Origin: Actinoplanes flavus
Lineage (GTDB): Bacteria > Actinomycetota > Actinomycetes > Mycobacteriales > Micromonosporaceae
Direction of reading: 5' to 3'
Length of the DNA stretch: 64,000 nt
Assembly (NCBI RefSeq): GCF_017592555.1
Contig: NZ_JAGFNS010000016.1
Span: 125,724-189,723, forward strand
Part shown: positions 52,769-60,581 of the stretch, one piece after another
Position numbering within the stretch: the stretch's first letter is position 1
How the letters are laid out: every line of letters starts with the position of its first letter
The notes under the pieces: model-generated
Database searches by the model: none
Told to the model about the DNA's origin: nothing
Seen by the model: only the letters and a program-made list of their open reading frames with translations
Made by a program: the position numbers and the translations under genes

Positions 52769-54355
52769 TCACATCTTGCTGCGACGTCCGTAGTCGTCGG
52801 CGATCCGGAACACCTTCTCCGCGTACGGGCGAACCGCGTTGTACGACAGGATCGCGTCCCACCAGGAGTCGGCGTTGGACATGTCGCGGCCACCCTTGCA
52901 GAGGTACACGGCCGCGGTGAGGCTGGCGTCGTCGACGTCGTTCGGGTTGACCACACCGTCCCGGTCGGCGTCGATTCCTGTCTCCTTCCAGGTGGACGGG
53001 ATGAACTGCATCGGCCCGATCGCCCGGTCATAGGTCTTGTCCAGGTCCATCACGCCCTGGTCGGTGTCCGGGATCAGCTGCCGCCCACCCTGGCCGTCCA
53101 GCGGAAGCCCGATGATCGCCGGCAGCGCCACCCCGTCGGCCCCCAGCACCGCCCCGTTGACACTGCCGTGCGACGACTCCACCTCGCCGATGGCGGCGAG
53201 CGTCGTCCAGTTCAGATGACAGCCGGGCGTGGTCTGCGCGGTGACCAGCTCGGCATAGACGTACGCCTGCACCGCCACCACCGGGATGCTCACCCGGGTG
53301 CCGATCTCCGACGCCCAGCCCGCCAGCGCGTCCGCCGGCCGGGTGTTGTTGACCGTCGGCTGTGGCAGCCCGCCGATCCCGGTGGTCGGCACCGGAAGAC
53401 TCGGCGGCGCGCTGGCCACCCCACCGGCCGGCACGCCACCCGGCGAGGCCCAGACCGGAGGCGGCACCGAGGCGCCGTCCGCCCCGAACGCCGGCGTCGC
53501 GCTGGGCGCGGGCGTCACCTCGAGCGCCTTGGGCACGAGATAGGCCCCCGAAGTCACCGCCAGCCCGACGAGCGCCGCCAGCATCGCCCCGGGAAGAACC
53601 ACCCGCCCACTGGGCCCTTTGGCCCAGGCCGCCGTCCCGCGCGCGGCCCGCTTGGCGGCCCGCACCGGCCGAAACCGCCGCCGAACACTCTTCCCGGCCC
53701 CGGCCCCGGCCGTCACCGGGCTGCCACTCGCGGCGCCCTCCACCGCCTTGTCCGAGCCCTTCCCGGCCCCGGCGTTTTCAGCTCCAGCGTTCCCGGTTCC
53801 AGCGCTTCCGGCCCCGGTGCTCCCGGCCTTCTTGGCTGTTCCCACCTTCCCGGGTTCGGCGCCCTCAGCCGCTGCGGCCGGGGTCTTCTTCACCCCGGGG
53901 CTCTCGGCGCTTCCGGTCGCCGTTGCGTTCGTGGCATTGCCCGATCGCGCCATTTCGTCCGCGACTTTCCCGCTCCCGGCGGTCTTCTCCCCACCGGTGG
54001 CCACATCCGCAGCGCTTTCGGTGGGCTCGGCTTCGACGGCCGCCGCCTTCTCCGGGCTGGACGCCCCGGAACGGGCCTGGCCCGTGCCGGACGTAGCGGC
54101 CTTCGGAGTGGCGGCGACCTTCGAGCTGTCGACGTCGCTGGTCTTCTGGGCCGCGTCGGCCGGATTGCTCTTCGAGCTGGTGCCGCCGGTCGTCCGCGTC
54201 GCGTCAGCAGGTGTGGTGGGATCGATGGACGGCTGGGGAGTGGTCGTGGCCCCCTTCTCCGGGGCCGCCCCGGAACTGCCCAGCGGCCCGCCCCGATGCG
54301 GTGCCGCGGGTCGCAGCTCCGGACGCTCTGCTGGGTTCTTCCGCACCTCCGCCAC
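52769..54355 (-). CDS. membrane-anchored lytic transglycosylase (MltB/SLT_2 type)
   Basis: 528 aa. Residues 1-~230 are a low-complexity Ala/Thr/Gly/Lys cytoplasmic tail. A helix at ~250-270 (LPGAMLAALVGLAVTSGAYLV) anchors it, with an exposed catalytic domain from ~345: the acid Glu in LAAIGEVESSHG, then YDRAIGPMQFIPSTW and AAVYLC. This is the RpfB-less MltB form common in actinomycetes. GTG 54355 is used. It likely acts in growth or spore-wall remodelling. Confidence 0.88.
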   Translation of the reverse strand: MAEVRKNPAERPELRPAAPHRGGPLGSSGAAPEKGATTTPQPSIDPTTPADATRTTGGTSSKSNPADAAQKTSDVDSSKVAATPKAATSGTGQARSGASSPEKAAAVEAEPTESAADVATGGEKTAGSGKVADEMARSGNATNATATGSAESPGVKKTPAAAAEGAEPGKVGTAKKAGSTGAGSAGTGNAGAENAGAGKGSDKAVEGAASGSPVTAGAGAGKSVRRRFRPVRAAKRAARGTAAWAKGPSGRVVLPGAMLAALVGLAVTSGAYLVPKALEVTPAPSATPAFGADGASVPPPVWASPGGVPAGGVASAPPSLPVPTTGIGGLPQPTVNNTRPADALAGWASEIGTRVSIPVVAVQAYVYAELVTAQTTPGCHLNWTTLAAIGEVESSHGSVNGAVLGADGVALPAIIGLPLDGQGGRQLIPDTDQGVMDLDKTYDRAIGPMQFIPSTWKETGIDADRDGVVNPNDVDDASLTAAVYLCKGGRDMSNADSWWDAILSYNAVRPYAEKVFRIADDYGRRSKM

Positions 54356-54444
54356 GCGTCGACCCTACCCGCCGGAAACCACTCTCGGGGAGGCCGCCGA
54401 AGTCCCGTGGACCACTCCTCCTACACGCCTCGGGGCAGGGGCCC

Positions 54445-54450
54445 TACGCT
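54445..54450 (+). promoter_or_regulatory. -10 element, leaderless fmdB-like mRNA
   Basis: TACGCT, six bases, then ATG with no Shine-Dalgarno; the same spacing as the senX3 and proline dehydrogenase starts. Confidence 0.55.
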
Positions 54451-54456
54451 GGTCGG

Positions 54457-54669
54457 ATGCCGCGTTATGAGTACCGTTGCCGCGCCTGCGGCGCCACCTT
54501 CGAAGTCAGTCGCCCGATGCGGGAGGCCGCCGCCGCGGCGACCTGCCCGGAGGGTCACGGCGACACCGTCAAACTGCTGTCCACTGTTGCCGTGACCGGT
54601 CGCGGCGGAGCGGCCCCGTCCGCCGGCGGCGGTGGTGGCGGCTGTTGTGGTGGCGGCTGCGGCTGCTGA
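54457..54669 (+). CDS. FmdB-family zinc-ribbon protein
   Basis: 70 aa. MPRYEYRCRACGATFEVSRP supplies the first CxxC; the partner ligands are in TCPEGHGD (one Cys plus His, where a second CxxC is usual). The C-terminus is Gly/Cys-rich (GGGGGGCCGGGCGC). FmdB proteins are regulators or small RNA/DNA binders of unclear role. ATG 54457 is fixed by the -10 at 54445; the longer frame upstream is not coding. Confidence 0.88.
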   Translation: MPRYEYRCRACGATFEVSRPMREAAAAATCPEGHGDTVKLLSTVAVTGRGGAAPSAGGGGGGCCGGGCGC

Positions 54670-54711
54670 CCCCCGTCGCCCGGCCGTGCGGCCCGGAGAT
54701 CAGCCCTGGCA

Positions 54712-54885
54712 TCCAGCTGGATTTTCCCGGCTGGCTCCCCGAGCTGTCTCGCCCGGCTTGAGTCAGCCCCGATGTCCAGCGGGATCTTCCCGGCCGGCTT
54801 CCCGAGCTGTTTCGTGGGGCTTGGGACAGCTAGCCGGATCTCTGCGGCTGGTTCTCAGGGCTGTCTCGGCGGGCTTGAGGCAGCT
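54712..54885. repeat. three imperfect 54-63-bp direct repeats
   Basis: Units near 54712, 54775 and 54830 share CCCGGCTGGCTCCCCGAGCTGT-like text with drift and end in a CTTGAGTCAGC or CTTGAGGCAGC block. They lie in the 700-bp space between fmdB and the cyclase-like gene, which otherwise shows only weak open frames. Confidence 0.6.
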
Positions 54886-55132
54886 CTGGTGTCCGATTCT
54901 CTTCGAGTGGGGGACAGGGAGTGGACACGCCGATGTGGAGGTCGACTCGACGCGTGGCTCGGGTGACACCGTGGTGAATATTCGGCGAACGTACGAAGAT
55001 CCGGCGAGGCTTACCGCGGAAGTGCATCACGACGGCGGCACCGTGAGGGGATGGCGTCGCAAGGAAATGACCATGGTCAGTGTCGACTTCGGCCGGTGAC
55101 GCCTCGCTCGCGCGCGGTGGCGAAAGTGTGAC

Positions 55133-55154
55133 CCGTTCGGGTACACCCGAACGG
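55133..55154 (+). terminator. hairpin upstream of the cyclase-like gene
   Basis: 9-bp perfect stem CCGTTCGGG/CCCGAACGG, loop TACA, followed by CCCGCCGCTTTTG. Terminator-like, but no clear gene precedes it closely. Confidence 0.45.
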
Positions 55155-55374
55155 CCCGCCGCTTTTGCCCGCCCGCCGCGTTTCCGCGTTCGATCTCTTT
55201 CGTTACGAGACGCGTAGTCCCGTATGCCTCCGGTCGATCCCAAACGATCAGGGCGTCCTCCGTAAGGGGTCGGCCGTGGCGGGCAAATGATTACCGTCCG
55301 TTTCTACGATGGGCGGTGACGCAGAGATACGGCAGCATGAGTCGCGACTTCCCAAAGGGGGCGGAGGTTCCACC

Positions 55375-57999
55375 GTGTCGGGACGGATCGAGCTACCCAG
55401 TGGTCTGGTGACCTTTATGTTCACCGACATCGAGGGCTCGACGCGACTGGCTCGGATGCTCGGTGAGGCGTATCGGACCGTCCTCGGCGCGCACCGAGCC
55501 GTGCTACGCGCTGTGTTCAAAGATTTTGATGGTGTCGAACTCCTTACGGAGGGTGACTCCTTTTTCGTGGCGTTCTCGAATGCCGACGCGGCGGTCGCGG
55601 CCTGTGTCGAGGCGCAGCGGCGACTGTCCGCGTACGACTGGCCACGCCGTGACGCGATTCCCAAGGTCCGCATGGGCCTGCACACCGGGCGGGCCGTTCC
55701 GATCGGCCAGGAGTACGCGAGCGCCGAGGTCCACCGTGCCGCCCGGGTGTCGGCTGCCGCACACGGCGGTCAGGTGCTCTGCTCGGAGGCGACCGCGCTC
55801 GCCGTGACCGCCACCTTCGCCGCGACCTCGGGTGGGGGCGCCGCGGCCGCCGCCACACTGGCCACCGTGGACCTGCTGGACATCGGCGCCTTCCGGTTGC
55901 GCGGGTTCGACGACGACGAGCGGATCTTCCAGGTGTGCGCGCCCGGCCTGGAGCGGGAGTTCCCGCGCCCGCGGACCGCCGAGGCGCCCCGGCACAATCT
56001 GCCCGCCGAGCACAGCCCGTTCGTCGGGCGGCGTACCGAGATCACCGAACTGGCCGAGCTGATCAGCCACAACCGCCTGGTGACGGTGGTCGGGCCGGGC
56101 GGTTCCGGCAAGACCCGGCTGACCTTGGCGGTGGCTGAGCGGCTGCTTCCGGCGTACCCGGGCGGGGTGTGGACGATCGATGCCGCGACCGCGGCGCAGG
56201 GCCTGCCCAACGCCTTGGCCACCGCTCTGGGCCTGCGCCCGGAACCGGGCCGCCCGATGATCGACACGGTGGTCGAGCAGTGCGCCGAGCGCCGGATGCT
56301 GGTGCTGTTGCAGACGTGCGACGCGGCGCCGGCCCTGACCGCGACGCTGGCGCACCGCCTGCTCGGCCGGTGCCGGCGGCTGGACGTGGTGGCGACCGGC
56401 CGGGCGCCGCTGGCGCTGGCCGGGGAGACCGTGTGGCGGATCCCGCCGCTGGCTCCGGCGGACGCGTTCGCGCTGCTGCGGGACCGTGCGGCGGCCGCGC
56501 AGGGTGGCCGCCCGGGTGACGGTGACGCGCAGCTGGCCCGGCTGGCGGCGCGGCTGGAGGGTTCGCCGCTGGCCATTCAGCTGGCCGCCTCCCGGTTGCG
56601 GCTGCTGCCGGCCGAGCATCTGGCCCGGCGGCTCGACGATCCGCTGGGCGCCCTGGACAACGACGCGGCCGGGGACGGCCGGCACGCCAGCCTGGCGAAC
56701 AATCTGGCCTGGTCGTACCGGACGCTGGGCAGCCGGGCGGCGGATCTGCTGCGCCGGCTCGCGGTCTTCGCCGGGCCGGTGGATCTCACGACCGTGGAGT
56801 GGTGCGACGCGGAGGCGTTCAGCGCGCTGTCCGAGCTCGCCGACAAGTCGCTGGTCGAGGTGATCCCGGGCCCGCGGTACCGGATGTCGGACCAGGTGCG
56901 GGCGTACGCGCTGCGCCGTCTCGCGGCCACCGGCGACGAACCGTCCGTGCGCGGCCGCCATCTCACCTGGTCGCTGCACACGCTGGACCGGGTCGCGGTG
57001 GTCGCCGAGGATCCGGCCCGTACCGTCTCGCTCACCGAGTTCGCCCCTTTCGTGACCGAGTGGGAGGGCGCGCTGCGCTGGGCCGCCACGATCGGTGACG
57101 TGCCCGCCGGGCTGCGTCTGGTGGCGGCGCTGGATCCGTGGTGGCGCGAGCACGGCGGTGGGCGGAGGGGCCGTGAGCTGCTCCTCGCCCTCTACCGCGC
57201 GCTGCCCGGCGACGACTCGGTGGCGCCCGCCGACCTGACCGGCGCCTTTCTGGCGCACGCCGGCCTGACCGGCGACCGGGCGGAACGCGACCGGTACCTG
57301 GCCCGGGCCGAGGAGGCGGCCGGACGGTCCGGCGATCCGGCGCTGCCGATCCGGGTGCGGGCCGCCCGGGTGGCGCTGCCGGAGGGTGATCCGGCCGCCG
57401 CCGAGCGGAGCTGTCGCGAGGTGATCGCCGAGGCCGAGCGGGCCGGTGTCCCGAACGCCGCGCTGCCCGCCGTGCTGACCCTGGCCGAACTGCTGTGGCG
57501 CCGGGACGCGCTCACCGAGGCGGCCGATCTGCTCGGCGCGGCCCGGCATCTGGAGACGCTGTGCCCGGAGGCGCGTGGCCGCCGGGCCGTCGACTGGCTT
57601 CTCGGCATGGTGGCGCTGCGCCGGGGCGACCTGGTGGCCGCACACGATCACCTGGTGGTGGCGTTGCGGTCGAGGCTGCGGCACGGTTTCCGGGGCGCGG
57701 CCGCGGACGCGGTGGCGGCGATCGCGGTCCGCTGCGCGCTCGGCGGCGATCCGGCGACCGCCACGGTGCTCTTCGGCGGTGCGGAGGTGGCGCGCGGCGC
57801 GCGGCGTACCGCGTCGTTCGGCGCGTTCTGGTCGGCCCAGCAGATGTCGCTGCGGGCGGCGCTCGGCGACGCGGCCTTCGACGCGGCCTACGCCGACGGC
57901 GCCGGCCTGGGCTTCGACCGGATAGTCGCCATGGCCTTGGCCGTCGAACACCCCGACCTCGAGAACGGCGCGGCCCGTTTCGCGCAGATAATTCGATAA
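55375..57999 (+). CDS. cyclase-homology/STAND-ATPase regulator
   Basis: 874 aa. Residues ~8-190 are a class III nucleotidyl-cyclase domain: metal Asp18 in FMFTDIEGSTRL and Asp61 in LLTEGDSFFVAF. The substrate-binding Lys expected before GD is replaced (GVELLTEGD), so cyclase activity is doubtful. A STAND NTPase follows (P-loop VVGPGGSGKTRLT at ~239, VPPLAP-like sensor), and the C-terminal ~400 residues are helical repeats (TPR-like). GTG 55375 is preferred because GGAGG lies seven bases upstream. There is no LuxR HTH at the end, unlike relatives. Confidence 0.85.
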   Translation: MSGRIELPSGLVTFMFTDIEGSTRLARMLGEAYRTVLGAHRAVLRAVFKDFDGVELLTEGDSFFVAFSNADAAVAACVEAQRRLSAYDWPRRDAIPKVRMGLHTGRAVPIGQEYASAEVHRAARVSAAAHGGQVLCSEATALAVTATFAATSGGGAAAAATLATVDLLDIGAFRLRGFDDDERIFQVCAPGLEREFPRPRTAEAPRHNLPAEHSPFVGRRTEITELAELISHNRLVTVVGPGGSGKTRLTLAVAERLLPAYPGGVWTIDAATAAQGLPNALATALGLRPEPGRPMIDTVVEQCAERRMLVLLQTCDAAPALTATLAHRLLGRCRRLDVVATGRAPLALAGETVWRIPPLAPADAFALLRDRAAAAQGGRPGDGDAQLARLAARLEGSPLAIQLAASRLRLLPAEHLARRLDDPLGALDNDAAGDGRHASLANNLAWSYRTLGSRAADLLRRLAVFAGPVDLTTVEWCDAEAFSALSELADKSLVEVIPGPRYRMSDQVRAYALRRLAATGDEPSVRGRHLTWSLHTLDRVAVVAEDPARTVSLTEFAPFVTEWEGALRWAATIGDVPAGLRLVAALDPWWREHGGGRRGRELLLALYRALPGDDSVAPADLTGAFLAHAGLTGDRAERDRYLARAEEAAGRSGDPALPIRVRAARVALPEGDPAAAERSCREVIAEAERAGVPNAALPAVLTLAELLWRRDALTEAADLLGAARHLETLCPEARGRRAVDWLLGMVALRRGDLVAAHDHLVVALRSRLRHGFRGAAADAVAAIAVRCALGGDPATATVLFGGAEVARGARRTASFGAFWSAQQMSLRAALGDAAFDAAYADGAGLGFDRIVAMALAVEHPDLENGAARFAQIIR

Positions 58000-58025
58000 A
58001 AAGATTTCCGGTACGCCGTACCGGA

Positions 58026-58463
58026 TCAGGTTTTCGGTAGGGACCGCACGGCCCGGTGGTAGGCGAAGGCGATGGCGTTGCAGGGACGCCGGGCCGCGGG
58101 GCGGTGTGCGTCACAGACGCGGCGCATGTCGGCGCGGAAGACCTCGTCGAGGCGGTCCTTGTGCCTGGCGAAGGTGCCCTGGGCCCGATAGTTGCGGTAG
58201 CCGAAGTCGTGGTGCCGGCAGGCATCGGAGAAGTCGAAGCCGAGCGGCACCTCCAGAGCCCGCGAGCACAGGTCGGTGGACCAGTCGAAGCGGTAGGACG
58301 CCCAGCGGACGCGGTGGCGCCGTGCGGTGTTCCAGGCGGCGTAGCTGGCGTCGGTCGGCTGCGTCCAGCGGGCGAGCACCTCGGCGCGGCTCATCGAAGC
58401 CTGTGCCGGTACGGCCGGGGTCAGGACGGCGATCAGCAGCGCGACCACCGCGATATGGCGCAT
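58026..58463 (-). CDS. secreted prokaryotic phospholipase A2
   Basis: 145 aa with a signal peptide (MRHIAVVALLIAVLTPAVPA then QAS). The catalytic His85 and Asp86 are in DACRHHDFGYRNY, and the Ca-loop region is CSRALEVPLGFDF. Two pairs of Cys can form disulfides (C66/C82 and C116/C128-type). This is the small Streptomyces-type PLA2. ATG 58463 has GGAGG. Hydrolyses membrane phospholipid outside the cell. Confidence 0.92.
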   Translation of the reverse strand: MRHIAVVALLIAVLTPAVPAQASMSRAEVLARWTQPTDASYAAWNTARRHRVRWASYRFDWSTDLCSRALEVPLGFDFSDACRHHDFGYRNYRAQGTFARHKDRLDEVFRADMRRVCDAHRPAARRPCNAIAFAYHRAVRSLPKT

Positions 58464-58557
58464 ACGGGACCTCCAGCGCGCGGCCGGTGACGGATGTGAT
58501 GTCCTACAGCTAGGACCTCAAGCTTGACCGTTAGGGTGATCGCGTGCGGGCGGTTCC

Positions 58558-59574
58558 ATGATTCATCTACCTCTGGTCCGGCAGGGGCCGTTGCGGGCGC
58601 TCAGCGTCCGCCTGGTGATGGCGTGCGTCCTGGTGTTCCTGGCGGTCGGTGTCATCTACATCGACCGGGACGGGTACCGCGACGTCAACGAGGACGGGCT
58701 CACCCTCCTCGACTGCTTCTATTACGCGGTCGTGTCGCTCTCCACCACCGGCTACGGCGACATCACTCCGGCGACCCAGGGAGCCCGGCTGGTGAACGTC
58801 CTGTTCATCACCCCGGCCCGGGTCCTCTTCCTGATCATCCTGGTCGGCACCACACTCGAGGTGCTGACCGACCAGTTCCGCAAGGGGCTGAGGGTCAGCC
58901 AGTGGAGGCGCAAGTTGAAGGACCACGTGATCATCTGCGGTTACGGCACGAAGGGCCGGGCCGCGGTCGCCGCGTTGCTGGAGACGGGCTACGACAAGTC
59001 CCGGATCGTCATCGTGGAGAACCGTGAGGCCGGCGTCCGGCAGGCCACCCAGGGCGGGTTCGTCGTCATCGAGGGCGACGCCACCCGGTCGGCGGTGCTC
59101 AACGACGCGGACGTGAAGAACGCCAAGTCGGTCATCATCGCCACCGACCGGGACGAGGCCTCGGTCCTGATCTCGCTGACCGTCCGGCAGTTGACCGCCG
59201 GGCAGGTCCGGATCATCGCGGCGGTCCGGGAGCAGGAGAACGCCGCGCTGCTCAAGCAGAGCGGCGCCCACCACGTGATCGTGTCGTCCTCGACGGCCGG
59301 CCGGCTGCTCGGCCTGACCACCACCGCGCCGCCGCTGATCGACGTGGTGGAGGACCTGCTCACCCCGGGGCAGGGCATGGCGCTGGCGATGCGCTCGGCG
59401 GAGCGGTCCGAGGTCGGCCGCAATCCGCGCGAGCTGCTCACCCTGGTGGTGGCGCTGATCCGCCGGGGCAAGGTGCTGCCGCTCGGCGGCGAGCAGGCCG
59501 TCAGCATCGAGACCGGCGACCTGCTCGTCTACATCCGCGATGAGGCGACCGCCACCAACGGGGTGTCGGTCTAG
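58558..59574 (+). CDS. two-helix potassium channel with RCK (TrkA-N) domain
   Basis: 338 aa. Two membrane helices flank a pore loop with filter TTGYGD at 63-68. A Rossmann RCK domain follows (VIICGYGTKGRAAVAALL; VIEGDATRSAVL; AKSVIIATDRDE) and a C-terminal TrkA-C-like domain (ISIETGDLLVYIRD). MthK-like architecture; NAD(H) or another ligand likely gates it. The stop is shared in CTAG with convergent korB. Confidence 0.94.
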   Translation: MIHLPLVRQGPLRALSVRLVMACVLVFLAVGVIYIDRDGYRDVNEDGLTLLDCFYYAVVSLSTTGYGDITPATQGARLVNVLFITPARVLFLIILVGTTLEVLTDQFRKGLRVSQWRRKLKDHVIICGYGTKGRAAVAALLETGYDKSRIVIVENREAGVRQATQGGFVVIEGDATRSAVLNDADVKNAKSVIIATDRDEASVLISLTVRQLTAGQVRIIAAVREQENAALLKQSGAHHVIVSSSTAGRLLGLTTTAPPLIDVVEDLLTPGQGMALAMRSAERSEVGRNPRELLTLVVALIRRGKVLPLGGEQAVSIETGDLLVYIRDEATATNGVSV

Positions 59575-60581
59575 AGGATGGTCCAGGTGTCACCGGCGTT
59601 GAGGAGACCGTCGAGCATCTCCTCGGGGCTGCCGGTGGCCTGGGTCTTCGCGTCGAGCACCTGCTTGCGGACGATCTCGTCGTAGGACGGCCGCCGCACG
59701 TTCCGGAACACGCCGATCGGGGTGGTGTTCAGGTCGGAGCCGGAGAGCCGGGTCAGCGCGAAGGCGTACGCCGGGTCCTGCACGGTCGCGTCGTGGACGA
59801 TCGGGGTGCCGCCCTCCTGCACCTTCAGGCCGAAGCTGCCCTCCGGATGGACCACGTTGTATTTCCCGACCGTGATCGGCTGGCCCTGCTCCAGCCGGAT
59901 CAGGTGCTCGTCCCGGGTGGCCGGGTCCTTGATCAGGTCGAAGGCGCCGTCGTTGAAGATGTTGCAGTTCTGGTAGATCTCCACGAACGCGGAGCCCTCG
60001 TGCTCGGCCGCGGCCCGCAGCACCGACTGCAGGTGCTTGCGGTCGGAGTCGATGGTCCGGGCCACGAAGGTCGCCTCCGCGCCGAGGGCCAGCGACAGCG
60101 GGTTGAACGGCGAGTCCGCCGACCCGGCCGGCGTCGACTTGGTGATCTTGCCGATCTCCGAGGTGGGGGAGTACTGCCCCTTGGTGAGCCCGTAGATCCG
60201 GTTGTTGAACAGCAGGATCTTGAGGTTCACGTTCCGCCGGAGCGCGTGGATCAGGTGGTTGCCGCCGATCGACAGGGCGTCGCCGTCGCCGGTCACCACC
60301 CAGACGCTCAGATCGGGCCGGGAGGCGGACAGGCCGGTCGCGATCGCCGGGGCGCGCCCGTGGATCGAGTGCATCCCGTACGTGTTCATGTAGTACGGGA
60401 ACCGCGACGAGCAGCCGATCCCGGAGACGAACACGATGTTCTCCCGGGGGATCGCCAGCTCCGGCATGAACTGCTGCACCGCGGCGAGGATCGCGTAGTC
60501 CCCGCAGCCGGGGCACCAGCGGACCTCCTGGTCGGACTTGAAGTCCTTGGCGGTCAGTTTCAGCGCGATCGTCTCAGCCAT
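59571..60581 (-). CDS. korB: 2-oxoacid:ferredoxin oxidoreductase beta subunit
   Basis: 336 aa thiamine-diphosphate subunit: WCPGCGDYAILAAVQ, GIGCSSRFPYYMNTYGMHSIHGRAPAIATG (read in parts), VVTGDGDALSIGGNHL with the TPP Mg motif, and NNRIYGLTKGQYSPTS. Its start overlaps korA by 8 bp. With KorA it makes succinyl-CoA or acetyl-CoA and reduced ferredoxin, replacing or adding to the 2-oxoglutarate dehydrogenase. Confidence 0.95.
   Translation of the reverse strand: MAETIALKLTAKDFKSDQEVRWCPGCGDYAILAAVQQFMPELAIPRENIVFVSGIGCSSRFPYYMNTYGMHSIHGRAPAIATGLSASRPDLSVWVVTGDGDALSIGGNHLIHALRRNVNLKILLFNNRIYGLTKGQYSPTSEIGKITKSTPAGSADSPFNPLSLALGAEATFVARTIDSDRKHLQSVLRAAAEHEGSAFVEIYQNCNIFNDGAFDLIKDPATRDEHLIRLEQGQPITVGKYNVVHPEGSFGLKVQEGGTPIVHDATVQDPAYAFALTRLSGSDLNTTPIGVFRNVRRPSYDEIVRKQVLDAKTQATGSPEEMLDGLLNAGDTWTIL

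Noticed and set aside
54632..55099. 155-aa frame after fmdB
   Set aside because: Mostly translation of the direct repeats; only the last ~50 residues look protein-like, without an in-frame start near them.
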